A program made the position numbers and the translations under genes. 54,570 nt of DNA, from positions 28,187 to 82,756 of the forward strand of contig JAIXKR010000138.1 of assembly GCA_026932235.1 (NCBI GenBank), read 5' to 3'. This stretch comes from Burkholderiales bacterium (GTDB lineage Bacteria; Pseudomonadota; Gammaproteobacteria; Burkholderiales; Burkholderiaceae_C). The first letter of the stretch is position 1, and the number at the start of each line of letters is the position of its first letter. The notes beneath the pieces were generated by a model. The model saw only the letters and a program-made list of their open reading frames with translations, was not told where the DNA came from and made no database searches. Below are positions 41,240 through 49,046 of the stretch, in pieces.

Positions 41240-42481
41240 CCTGGGTCCACCCACCGCGCAGATCAAGCCCACGAGGGCGGACACGCCGAGTCCGCCGACC
41301 AGCGACACGGTGTCCGCATCGGCGTCAATCCAACCCGCCCATCCTGCCAGGTAGGCAGCACCGGACACGGCCAAACCGGAACCCATCACGAGGCCGGCCT
41401 GGGCCGCTGGGAGCGTCGCCCCGCGCAGCAGCAGCAGCACGAACAGCCAACCGACGCTGGCGAGATAGACCACGTTGACCGACACCATGGTCTCCACGAT
41501 GCCCTGCCCGCGAGCGGCCAGCAGGCCTCCCGCGGCCAGAGCCGCAATCGACCAGCCGGGGTGGTTCGTGTCGCGCGCGCTGGGCGCCGCGGCTGCCGTC
41601 GCGCTGGCCATGGCCCGCACGATCGCTGCGCCGGATCCCAGCGCCGCCGTCGAGAGGGCGGCGAGCAGCAGCGTCTGCGACCCGGGCCATAGCCCATTGG
41701 CGGCACGCCCCAGCGCAAACGGGATCACCTGTTTCGCGTCGGTCAGCCCGTCCAGTTCGCCCGTGCCCCGCAGCGCCAGCGCCAGGGCCGGCGGCAGGAA
41801 GGCCACGGCAATCAGCACGACACCCGCAAGCGCGCAGCCGGCGACGGCAACGAGCGGCCGGCGCGCAGCGAGCACGAACTGGTGGTAGTCCGCGCCCAAG
41901 CAGACGAGCAGCCCGACCGCCAGCACGATGGACACCAGGCGTGCCGGGCTGAAACCGCCGAGATCGCGCACGAGCAGTGGTGCTGACTGAGCGTACAACG
42001 CCAGTCCGCCCGCATCAGCCATCGCGTAGATGAGCACGAGCGCGCTGACCAGCAGGCAGGCGGCGAACAGGCGCGATGCAACGCGCAGGTCGAGTCTGGA
42101 TGCCCCGAGGATCAGCGCCAGCACCAGCGCCTGGGACATGAATCCTGGAAGACCAATCAGCCGCGCGATGGCGACGCCACCTGCGACCTGGGCCGCGAGC
42201 ACACCGCTCATCCAGATCAGGGACAGCAGCGCGACGGCACGCTGAATCGGCGGGCCGAAGGCCTGCCCGAACAACTCCCAGACCGGCACGCCGAGTCTCC
42301 ACAGCCGGCCGGCGAAAGTCGCCAGCGCGAGCATCCCGAGGGCAGTCGCGACACCGTACAGGCCGCCCGCCATGCCCTGCGACAGCGCCATCTCCCCCGA
42401 GCCGAACAGGAAGCCGATGCCTTAGCTGGCCGAGACCAGCAAGGCCGCCACCTGCAGCACGCCGAGCACCCGCGCCGTCAT
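41210..42481 (-). pseudogene. sodium:solute symporter-like gene interrupted by an in-frame TAA
   Basis: Read from ATG 42481 the frame gives 'MTARVLGVLQVAALLVSAS', then TAA at 42424-42422, then 'GIGFLFGSGEMALSQGMAGG' and continues open to 41210. The part after the stop has about eleven hydrophobic segments and looks like a sodium:solute symporter-type transporter, whose first helix would be split by the stop. A single base change from TAC or TAT (Tyr) would explain it. Without readthrough, translation could restart at ATG 42391 (393 aa) but would lack the first membrane segment. It overlaps the desaturase gene by 4 bp (ATGA). Confidence 0.75.
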
Positions 42482-43422
42482 GATCTCGCCTCCCGTTCCC
42501 AGGCCCGCACGACTGCGGCGGGGCCGGCAAAGTACGCGTCGCAGACCGTCCCATGCTCGCGGTACGCGGGCAGGCGCCGGAAGAGCGCATGCGCTTGTGG
42601 CAGGCGGTAGTACGGGACGGCCGGCAGCAGGTGATGGGTCAGGTGGTAGCCGTTGTTGCGCGGGTGGATCAGCCAGCGCACTGGGCCGCGCACGGCCATG
42701 TCGCGCGTGAAGCTCAGGATGCCGCCCGGCCGCAGGCCGAAGTGGTCGCACATCTCGCGCAGTGTCGTGATCAGGTGAAAGGCGGTGGCCCGCGCCAGCA
42801 GCCACAGGCCAAGGAACGCCAGCGTGAAGTGCGTGCCGGTGAACTCGACCAACAACGCGAGCGCGCCGATCCACCAGGCCACGATGCCGGCCCGGCTCGA
42901 CCATGGCACGCCCGCGGCCCCAAGGTGCCCGAAGAAGTTGCCCCACCAGGCACGCATCGAGAAGACCTGGCGCAGATAGCTCGCCAGCCAATGGCGGGGC
43001 AGTGTTTCCGGCGGATCGATCAGGTCGGGATCACCGCCTGCCGCGCCCAGTTGCATGTGGTGCTTGAAATGGTCCGCTCGATAACTCTGCAGCGACGCGA
43101 ACAGCAGCGGCGCGACGAGCAGCCCCGCGATCGCATCGTTCACGCGCAGCGTTCGGCAGAGGTTGCGATGCCCGGCATCGTGCAGGATGTTGCCCAGGGC
43201 GCGCTGCCGGTTGGCGATGACGAGCAGCGCCAGTGGCAGCGTCTCCAACCCGACCCATACCACGGCCGTCGTCGCGGCCAGGATAGCGGTCCAATCAAGG
43301 GCAATGTCGCCGAGGGGTCGCGCCCAGTTCAGTCGCAGCAGTTCGCGGTGCGCGCCGCCGTCGCGCTGCAACTGCGCGCGCAGTTCCGACTGGTCCCCGA
43401 GGACTTCCGAATGCGTCAACAT
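42478..43422 (-). CDS. membrane fatty-acid desaturase family protein
   Basis: 314 aa from ATG 43422, with AAGGAG about 9 bases upstream; the in-frame start at 43467 lacks such a site. Three His boxes of the di-iron desaturase/hydroxylase family are complete: 'HDAGHRN' (about 81-87), 'DHFKHHMQ' (about 117-124) and 'NNGYHLTHHLLP' near residue 265. Hydrophobic stretches around 45-70 and 95-112 and two later ones fit membrane helices. The family adds a double bond or hydroxyl group to lipid acyl chains or carotenoid-like substrates; the exact role is not clear. It is coupled to the broken transporter gene. Confidence 0.9.
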   Translation of the reverse strand: MLTHSEVLGDQSELRAQLQRDGGAHRELLRLNWARPLGDIALDWTAILAATTAVVWVGLETLPLALLVIANRQRALGNILHDAGHRNLCRTLRVNDAIAGLLVAPLLFASLQSYRADHFKHHMQLGAAGGDPDLIDPPETLPRHWLASYLRQVFSMRAWWGNFFGHLGAAGVPWSSRAGIVAWWIGALALLVEFTGTHFTLAFLGLWLLARATAFHLITTLREMCDHFGLRPGGILSFTRDMAVRGPVRWLIHPRNNGYHLTHHLLPAVPYYRLPQAHALFRRLPAYREHGTVCDAYFAGPAAVVRAWEREARS

Positions 43423-43668
43423 CGCCGGAAACTCCTTCCCCGAGCGGCATCGCATCGCGCGTCTCACCGGCGTCGCGCCAGTTGAAACGCCTTTGCAAAG
43501 GCCCGGGTATCGACGCTAGCAGCGCGCCGTGCCTCCCACATGGCGTTTAGCAACTTTGGCCCCCGGTGAGCTTCGCTAAACCGTCGTCTCGAACCGCGAG
43601 ATGCCTCGCCGAATCCTCATAATCAGTTACAGAAACCAGCCTTCCCACACACGCAAGGAGAGCCCCGG

Positions 43669-44091
43669 ATGAGTGGCGAACGCGACCTCGATACCCTGCG
43701 GCGCGAGATGGCCCCGCAGTTGCACCCCGAGACCTTCGTCTACTGCAGTTTTCCGGATTTCCGCATCCCACCCGGCCTGGAGCCGATCTGCACCTTCCGT
43801 GAGGCCGAGGGCGTCACCGCGATCGTGGAGAAGGCGCAGGCCGAAGGCTCCGCCGTGCCCTACGTCTTCGAGTCGCACCTGATCACCCTCACGGTGCATT
43901 CGGCCCTCGACGCCGTGGGTTTCATCGCGACGCTGGCCGGCCGGCTGGCGGACGCCGACATCCCCTGCAACGTGGTCGCGGGCTACCACCACGATCACCT
44001 GTTCGTGCCGACGCGTCACTCGCAGCAGGCGCTGAAGGTGTTGGCGTCGATTTCGGTGCAGCCGCGGCCCCCTGCGATGCCCGCCGCTTAG
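43669..44091 (+). CDS. ACT-domain protein (ACT_7/CASTOR-like)
   Basis: 140 aa from ATG 43669, with AAGGAG at 43655-43660. 'HPETFVYCSFPDFRIPPGLE' and 'VTAIVEKAQAEGSAVPYVFE' followed by 'LITLTVHSALDAVGFIATLA' and 'ADIPCNVVAGYHHDHLFVP' fit the small double-ACT proteins found widely in proteobacteria. They are thought to bind amino acids; the biochemical role is unknown. The stop overlaps the convergent AlpA gene by 4 bp, the point where the ICE-like region begins. Confidence 0.85.
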   Translation: MSGERDLDTLRREMAPQLHPETFVYCSFPDFRIPPGLEPICTFREAEGVTAIVEKAQAEGSAVPYVFESHLITLTVHSALDAVGFIATLAGRLADADIPCNVVAGYHHDHLFVPTRHSQQALKVLASISVQPRPPAMPAA

Positions 44092-44363
44092 TGGCCGCCC
44101 TGCTCGGTGATCCAGCGCCGCACATCCTCCGCGCGCCAGGCCGTGACCCCTGCCGACAGCTTCACCGGGCTGGGAAACGAGCGCGCACGGACCTGACGCC
44201 ACAGCGTGGACTTCGAGATCGGCACGAACGCGAGCACCTGGCGTTGGCGCAGGAAGCCGGTGTCGGGCAAGCAGGGTGAGGGGTTGGTTGCCGCGCCGGC
44301 TTCGGTCGTGTGAAGTGGCTTGGCAGCAGCGGCGCTGCTGGGCGATGAGGTCCGCATGGGCAT
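44088..44363 (-). CDS. AlpA-family phage/ICE regulatory protein
   Basis: 91 aa; ATG 44363 (a second ATG at 44357). After a low-complexity N-terminus of about 35 residues comes the AlpA helix-turn-helix: 'FLRQRQVLAFVPISKSTLWR' (about 37-56) and 'FPSPVKLSAGVTAWRAEDVR' (about 63-82). AlpA proteins activate integrase or excision genes in prophages and regulate several ICEs. A GGCGGA/TCCGCC hairpin lies 14-29 bases upstream of the start. Confidence 0.88.
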   Translation of the reverse strand: MPMRTSSPSSAAAAKPLHTTEAGAATNPSPCLPDTGFLRQRQVLAFVPISKSTLWRQVRARSFPSPVKLSAGVTAWRAEDVRRWITEQGGH

Positions 44364-44747
44364 GTTCTGTCTCCGCGGCGGACTGCTCCGCCGGAAGGCA
44401 TGACCAGCTCGTTGCCGCAGCGAAGGGTCACGGTCGGATCGCTGCGGAAAGGAACGCGAAGACTCCAGGTCAACCGCCAGTGCGTTCCCAGCTGGCGGTT
44501 CGTGCGGACCGGCGCCGATGCGCGGCCTTGGAAGAATGGCTCATGTGGTGGCGGACGGCCGGCGTTGCCGGGGGCCACTTCAGGCGGAATGAGGGCAGGT
44601 GTCGACTGCGACGCCATCGAACGTCGATGGGAGAAGCGCTGCGACCACCGGAGCCGCCATGCGCCCGCGTGAGACGGTAGCGCCGATGCTCGATCAGTTT
44701 ACGCCGAGCGCCGCCCGCGCCTGCGAAACGATCGCCTTGCGCGGGCG
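44364..44747. other. non-coding gap between alpA-like gene and ICE hypothetical gene
   Basis: A 384-bp stretch without a convincing gene; open frames on both strands here have no ribosome-binding site or family likeness. The hairpin GGCGGA-ctgc-TCCGCC (44377-44392) lies in the leader of the AlpA gene. The promoter for alpA is presumably here but no clear -35/-10 is visible. Confidence 0.4.
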
Positions 44748-45542
44748 CTACACGGTGGCGATACGCGGCGCCGCGGTCTCGCCGTTCTCGCCTTCGACCA
44801 CCGCGTCGACCTCGGCCACCGGCGCGGTGGGCGGTAAAGCGGTGAGCGCCACGTCTTCGCCGGCCTGGGCACTCGCGCCATCGGGTGTGACCTCTTCGAT
44901 CGACTCGCCCTGCCCCTCGATCTCGACCTCGGGCGCGTTCATCCGCCGCCGCAGTCCCGACGCGAAGTTGCGTGCCGCCGTGGCGACCCCGCGCACCTGG
45001 CGCTTCACCAGCGCGCGCTGCTTGTCGACTTCGCGCGTGGTGATGACCTCGTGGATCTCCAGCGTCTGCAGCAAGGGCATCAGCTGGTCGAGTTTGCCGA
45101 GCACTTCCAAGTAGCGCCGACCGCTCGACGACAACACGCCCACCTCGATCTCCAGCGCTCGGGTGTCGTAGGTCGCCACCCGCGTGATCCCGTGCGCCTT
45201 GAAGAGCGCTTCGGCTCCGTCGATGGCACGGTCCAGCGCGGCGGAAACGGCATCCAGGCGCTCGCGCAGCGCGGTCTCCACGCGCGCAACGTCCTCGGGG
45301 TCCAGACGTGTGCGCGCGATCACCGAGATGAAGTGCGCGTTGAGCTGCAGCGTCGCGAACATGCGCACGAACAGGCGCTTGCCCTCGGCGCTGGTGAAGC
45401 AGGCCGGCATCTTCACGCTCGCCGCCTCGACACGCCGATAGTCGACCTTGGCCTCGCGCGCGAGGATGCGCTCGTTGACGCCACCCTGGTCCACCCGCAC
45501 GATCTGCAGGCTGGTGGTCGTCGGCAGGACATCGTTGTGCAT
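44748..45542 (-). CDS. conserved ICE hypothetical protein (possibly DUF1845/AcaB-like)
   Basis: 264 aa from ATG 45542, with GGGAGAGG upstream; an in-frame start at 45560 is less likely. 'VNERILAREAKVDYRRVEAA' and 'SVKMPACFTSAEGKRLFVRM' begin a conserved block, 'LNAHFISVIARTRLDPEDVA' continues it, and 'VGVLSSSGRRYLEVLGKLDQ' followed by 'LMPLLQTLEIHEVITTREVD' closes it. This reads like a protein family of integrating conjugative elements, tentatively DUF1845/AcaB-like, but I cannot verify the name. The last 60 residues are acidic and low-complexity. No enzyme motif seen. Confidence 0.7.
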   Translation of the reverse strand: MHNDVLPTTTSLQIVRVDQGGVNERILAREAKVDYRRVEAASVKMPACFTSAEGKRLFVRMFATLQLNAHFISVIARTRLDPEDVARVETALRERLDAVSAALDRAIDGAEALFKAHGITRVATYDTRALEIEVGVLSSSGRRYLEVLGKLDQLMPLLQTLEIHEVITTREVDKQRALVKRQVRGVATAARNFASGLRRRMNAPEVEIEGQGESIEEVTPDGASAQAGEDVALTALPPTAPVAEVDAVVEGENGETAAPRIATV

Positions 45543-46019
45543 GGGCCTCTCCCGCAACAATCACACTGAGGACGCGCTGACGGCCAGTGTTCGCCGCGGT
45601 CGGCACCCATCGCCACGCGAAACGGCCGCTCAGCGGCGGCGGTTTCGCCATCAGCCTGCGCCGCACGGCGGCAACCCCGTTGACCGACTGCGTTCGCCTC
45701 GCTACCTTTCGCACACGCAGCAGCTGGCCCTGCGTCCACCCCGGCAAGCCCTGTTGATCCTTGTGCGCACGCAAGCGGTTCGAACTCTTCGACCGCCTCG
45801 CACCCCGAGCGCGCTTTCGAGCCGTTGACTGTCCAGGCCTCGTGCGGCCAACGGCTGCAACGCGCGCTTCGATCGGTTGCTGGCATCCCGATCACGCGGC
45901 ACGCGCCGCGCCCAGCCAGCCCTTGAAGTCAGCCGCCGGCTCCCAGCCGGCATTCATCACCCCGTGGGGCCATCGCCCCGTGGGCGGTCATGGCCTCCGA
46001 GTTCCCCATGGAGGCCAAC
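45543..46019. other. divergent intergenic region with hairpins
   Basis: A 477-bp gap between divergently transcribed ICE genes; promoters for both should lie here but none is clear by eye. Two hairpins precede the gene at 46020: GCCGGC-tccca-GCCGGC (45935-45951) and a 10-bp stem with two G-T pairs at 45961-45984 (CCCGTGGGGC-catc-GCCCCGTGGG). Open frames in the gap lack ribosome-binding sites and family likeness. Confidence 0.4.
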
Positions 46020-46562
46020 ATGCCACACCCCCGAGCATCGCTCGAACGTTCGCGCGCACCGCTGTTCGCAGCGGGCGCTCTCTGTGATTCGTTTGAAGGC
46101 GTCCTCGCTGAGGACGACGACACTACCCAGGCCGGCGCCGAGTCCATGGACTGGACCGAGCAGGACGTCGTGTTCCTGCACTGGCGCCTGCTGCAAGAAG
46201 TCGAGGCGCTCTCGGACCCCGAGACGCCGCTCGAAGCCAAGCTCGACACGCTGCGCTGGGTGTTCACCGAGCGCGACAAGGACTCGCGACCGTTCTCGTT
46301 CGTGAACTGCCTGCGTGTCGTCGGCTGCAGCCCCCTGTCGCCGATCCCCTACTGCGGCCTCGTCGACGCCGAAGAGATCCGCAGCCGCATCCGCCATGGC
46401 GTGAAGCGATGGCTTGAAGCCACGCTGACGCGCTACCCGGACTGGGTGCGCGAAGCCGTTGCGCGCAACCCGGAGTGGGTCGAGCTGCAACTCGCCCGCA
46501 ACCCGCAGTGGATCAACCAACAGGTCCGTGCGGTCGCCCTGCAAGGCGACCTGTTCGCCTGA
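46020..46562 (+). CDS. ICE hypothetical protein
   Basis: 180 aa from ATG 46020, chosen because GGAGG lies 6-7 bases upstream (ATG 46008 and 45990 are in frame). No catalytic motif. The middle, 'MDWTEQDVVFLHWRLLQEVE' and 'LEAKLDTLRWVFTERDKDS', is helical and acidic; the end 'VARNPEWVELQLARNPQWIN' contains a short repeated NPxW motif. The context (between ICE-type genes, plus strand, followed by two small genes) suggests an element-specific function. I do not recognise the family. Confidence 0.7.
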   Translation: MPHPRASLERSRAPLFAAGALCDSFEGVLAEDDDTTQAGAESMDWTEQDVVFLHWRLLQEVEALSDPETPLEAKLDTLRWVFTERDKDSRPFSFVNCLRVVGCSPLSPIPYCGLVDAEEIRSRIRHGVKRWLEATLTRYPDWVREAVARNPEWVELQLARNPQWINQQVRAVALQGDLFA

Positions 46563-46615
46563 GCCCATCCCGGTCGCCGCCGAACCGCAGCTACCACCAC
46601 TTCAAGGAACACACC

Positions 46616-46759
46616 ATGTCCCGCATCTATCGCGCGGCCGGCGTGCTGGCCGTTCTCGCATTGCACGCACTCGGCGCCCATCTGGACGCCACCGATTCGC
46701 ATTCGCCGCCCTCGCGCGCCGAAGGCCATCCCATGCCCGGCGCAACGCCGGTCCGCTGA
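46616..46759 (+). CDS. small membrane or secreted peptide (candidate)
   Basis: 47 aa from ATG 46616, with CAAGGA about 10 bases before it. The N-terminal 'MSRIYRAAGVLAVLALHALG' has positive residues followed by a hydrophobic run like a signal anchor; the rest is polar. It lies in a 206-bp gap between two plus-strand ICE genes and ends 9 bp before the next start. No family known to me. Confidence 0.5.
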   Translation: MSRIYRAAGVLAVLALHALGAHLDATDSHSPPSRAEGHPMPGATPVR

Positions 46760-46768
46760 GGAGCTGCC

Positions 46769-47095
46769 ATGCACATCGTTGCCCAAACCGGGCGTGTCGC
46801 GGCGCTGCTGCTGCCCGTGCGCGCACCGGAGGATCTCGAGTACCTCGTCAAGGAGAGCGAGATCGTCACCGGCCGACCCGGCCGCACTTTCGTGATCGCC
46901 GGCGCCGACCGCCTCGCCTACCGGCTGCAGTGGCATCCGCTCGGCTTCCAGGTCGAGCGGCTCGACAGCCGCGGCCGCGCGCTGCACGTGCAGCAACTGC
47001 TGCTGTTCGAGTTCCTCGACCACCCGCTGCTGGAGGCCTTGCATGCCGGCCAGCTTTTCACCGCGCCGATCGAGTTCGATTCGCCGCGCGGTTGA
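46769..47095 (+). CDS. ICE hypothetical protein
   Basis: 108 aa from ATG 46769 with GAGGAG upstream. Predicted mixed alpha/beta protein: 'VAALLLPVRAPEDLEYLVKE' and 'VTGRPGRTFVIAGADRLAYR' and 'QQLLLFEFLDHPLLEALHAG' have alternating hydrophobic patterns. No motif or family recognised. A long hairpin separates it from the GHKL ATPase gene. Confidence 0.65.
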   Translation: MHIVAQTGRVAALLLPVRAPEDLEYLVKESEIVTGRPGRTFVIAGADRLAYRLQWHPLGFQVERLDSRGRALHVQQLLLFEFLDHPLLEALHAGQLFTAPIEFDSPRG

Positions 47096-47110
47096 CTCAT
47101 CCACCCCAAA

Positions 47111-47138
47111 GGCGGGCGTCCCTTCGGGGGCACCCGCC
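47111..47138 (+). repeat. hairpin upstream of the GHKL ATPase gene
   Basis: GGCGGG (47111-47116) pairs with CCCGCC (47133-47138); inside it CCC-TTCG-GGG (47120-47129) forms a stable UUCG tetraloop. Only one mismatch interrupts the stem. It ends 16 bases before the start codon, next to the ribosome-binding site, so it may affect translation or processing. Confidence 0.65.
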
Positions 47139-47154
47139 GTACCGGAGACCCACC

Positions 47155-48747
47155 ATGCAGATTCAAGTCCGCATCAACGAGGAAGGCGCGCTGCGCAACC
47201 AGCGCTTCGCCTTCACCGACCGATTCACCCTCGTGTCGGAACTGCTCCAGAACGCCCGGCGCGCTGGCGCCACGTCCATCGCCATCAACCACGACGCCGA
47301 AGCCGGGACGCTGACCGTCAGCGACAACGGCGGCGGCGTTGACGACTTCCAGAAGCTTCTGACCTTCAACGAGTCGGGCTGGGATGAGACCACCTGCGAC
47401 GCCGAGAACCCGTTCGGCATCGGATTCTCGAAGTGCCTCTACGCCGCGTCGCGCTGCATCGTGCGGTCGCGCGGCCAGTGCGCTGACTTCGACACCGCCT
47501 CGGCGCTGGCCCGAACACCAATCGACGTCACCGAGTCGGCCGACGCGCCGGCCGAGGGTACGCAGATCGAGCTGCACGGCGTCGACCTGCCCGACCTGGC
47601 CTCGCGCATCGCCACGCTGTGCGCGGGCTTCCCCGTCCCGGTGTGCTTCAACGGCAAGGCGCTCGAACGCCCGCATGCCGCGGATCGTCTGTCCCTGACC
47701 GCGACGCCTATCGGCGGCCTGCACCTGTGCGGCATGCGCGATGGCGAGCACAGCCACGACACCTTGGTCTACCTGCAGGGCTTCTGCGTGCTGCGCCCGA
47801 TCTACCACCGGCCAGATCGCGTGAACGTACTACACCTCGATGCACGCCAGTTCATGGCACGGCTACCCGATCGCGACAAGCTGATCGACGAAGACCGGCA
47901 GCGCAAGCGCATCGACACTGTGCTGCGCGTTGAGTGGCGCCGCGTGCTCGAGGACGCCAAGCGCGCCCTGCCCGCCGACGAGTTCGTCGACAGGTTCTAT
48001 CCGGCCCTGCGGGGCTGGGGCCACCTGGACCTGCTCAACGACATCGACGCCCTGCCCGCCGCAGTGTTCGACGAGATCTGCGGCTACCCCTACCAGGAGG
48101 GCTCGGGTGACCGGGACTACCTGCGTACGGTGGCCGTCGCGCCGGCACGGGCGGCCATCGAGGCGGGCTCGGTCAAGCTGTGCTCGATCGAGTCGATCGA
48201 CGAAAACAACGCCGGCCGCTGGATGTTCGCGCGTGCCACGGGGTGCCTGCTCTTCAACCTGGGCGGCCTGCATCACGAGCATTGGGTGCAAGTCCATGTG
48301 CGCTGGCTGGACGACGAGCCGGTCACCGTCGAACCGCTCGGCGGACGTGTTCGCCGGACGCTGGAAGGCCGCTGGATCTGGCCGGACGTCGTGCTGTGTA
48401 CCGCCGTGCGCGTCGGCGTGGGCAGCGACAGCGTGGACATCGCCGATGCCGGCGTTCACCACGACGGGGTGCTCCACGTCCCGGATGGCGAGTGGTCGGG
48501 CGAGCCGGTTCGCCAGGTCTCGAACTTCACCGACGAGAACGAGCAGTTCCTGGAGTCCGCTCTGGACGCGGACCGCGACGCGCTGGCTGACCTCATCCGT
48601 CGGCTGCGCTCCGTCGATCCGAAGGACACGCTCGCCTCGCTGCTGCGTGAGCTGAAGCTCGAGCGCTACCCGGTGCTGCATGGCAGGCAGTTCCGCCTGA
48701 GCGTCGGCACCGGATCGGACGGCCATGCCGTCGAACTGGCCGATTGA
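47155..48747 (+). CDS. GHKL (HSP90-type) ATPase-domain protein of an ICE
   Basis: 530 aa from ATG 47155. The N-terminal ATP-binding fold is unmistakable: N box 'SELLQNARRAGATSI' (Glu29, Asn33), G1 box 'VSDNGGGVDD' (Asp57) and G2 box 'NPFGIGFSKCLYAA' (about 85-98). The remaining 400 residues match no domain I know; they contain 'HLDARQFMARLPDRDKLIDE' and a C-terminal charged helix ('DADRDALADLIRRLRSVD'). GHKL proteins include Hsp90, MutL, gyrase B and MORC-type ATPases, so ATP-driven dimer closure is plausible. Possible roles are DNA handling or host-defence modulation; neither is shown. Confidence 0.8.
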   Translation: MQIQVRINEEGALRNQRFAFTDRFTLVSELLQNARRAGATSIAINHDAEAGTLTVSDNGGGVDDFQKLLTFNESGWDETTCDAENPFGIGFSKCLYAASRCIVRSRGQCADFDTASALARTPIDVTESADAPAEGTQIELHGVDLPDLASRIATLCAGFPVPVCFNGKALERPHAADRLSLTATPIGGLHLCGMRDGEHSHDTLVYLQGFCVLRPIYHRPDRVNVLHLDARQFMARLPDRDKLIDEDRQRKRIDTVLRVEWRRVLEDAKRALPADEFVDRFYPALRGWGHLDLLNDIDALPAAVFDEICGYPYQEGSGDRDYLRTVAVAPARAAIEAGSVKLCSIESIDENNAGRWMFARATGCLLFNLGGLHHEHWVQVHVRWLDDEPVTVEPLGGRVRRTLEGRWIWPDVVLCTAVRVGVGSDSVDIADAGVHHDGVLHVPDGEWSGEPVRQVSNFTDENEQFLESALDADRDALADLIRRLRSVDPKDTLASLLRELKLERYPVLHGRQFRLSVGTGSDGHAVELAD

Positions 48748-48977
48748 GTCCCTGGGTGGGAGGCCTTCGGGCCTCCTCTCCCCAGCGCAGCACCTCGCGT
48801 GTGCGCTGCGGAGAGGCTTTCCCGCAGGTCGCAGGCACACCTGGAGCGAATCGCTCCGAAGCCGGCCCCGAAGTCCCTCCGGCGCTCAGCGCCGGCCCGC
48901 CCGCCATGGCCGCGGAGCCTTGCCCGCGAACCGGGCGCAGGCCCGGCGTGGCGGGATCACCCCGTCAAGGAGAAATC
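48748..48977 (+). other. structured non-coding stretch with several hairpins
   Basis: Four inverted repeats lie within 140 bp. GGAGGCC-ttcg-GGCCTCC is at 48759-48776 (7-bp stem, UUCG loop, terminator-like without a T-run). AGCGCA-g-CAC with GTGTGCGCT is at 48784-48807 (9 bp, one bulge). GGAGCGA-a-TCGCTCC is at 48843-48857. CCGGCGC-tca-GCGCCGG is at 48879-48895. The region could be a terminator plus a structured leader, a small RNA or a single-strand initiation site for the element; the sequence does not decide. Confidence 0.5.
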
Positions 48978-49046
48978 ATGAACCGACAACAAGCCATGCC
49001 TGTTCCCGGATGCCGCCGCGGCAGCCTCGGAGGCTGCCATGAATGA
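48978..49046 (+). CDS. candidate leader peptide before the primase-like gene
   Basis: 22 codons from ATG 48978 to TGA 49044-49046, preceded by a strong Shine-Dalgarno (CAAGGAG, 48965-48971). The stop codon overlaps the start of the primase-like gene by 8 bp, so ribosomes finishing this peptide could re-initiate there. The peptide ('MNRQQAMPVPGCRRG' start) has no known match. Translational coupling is the likely role if it is translated. Confidence 0.4.
   Translation: MNRQQAMPVPGCRRGSLGGCHE

Noticed and set aside
44400-44672. A 90-codon plus-strand frame between the alpA-like gene and the ICE hypothetical gene
   Set aside because: No ribosome-binding site and biased composition; the gap is better read as leader/promoter DNA.
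45448-45828. A 126-codon plus-strand frame in the divergent ICE gap
   Set aside because: It lies largely opposite the start of the minus-strand gene, is Arg-rich and has no start signals.
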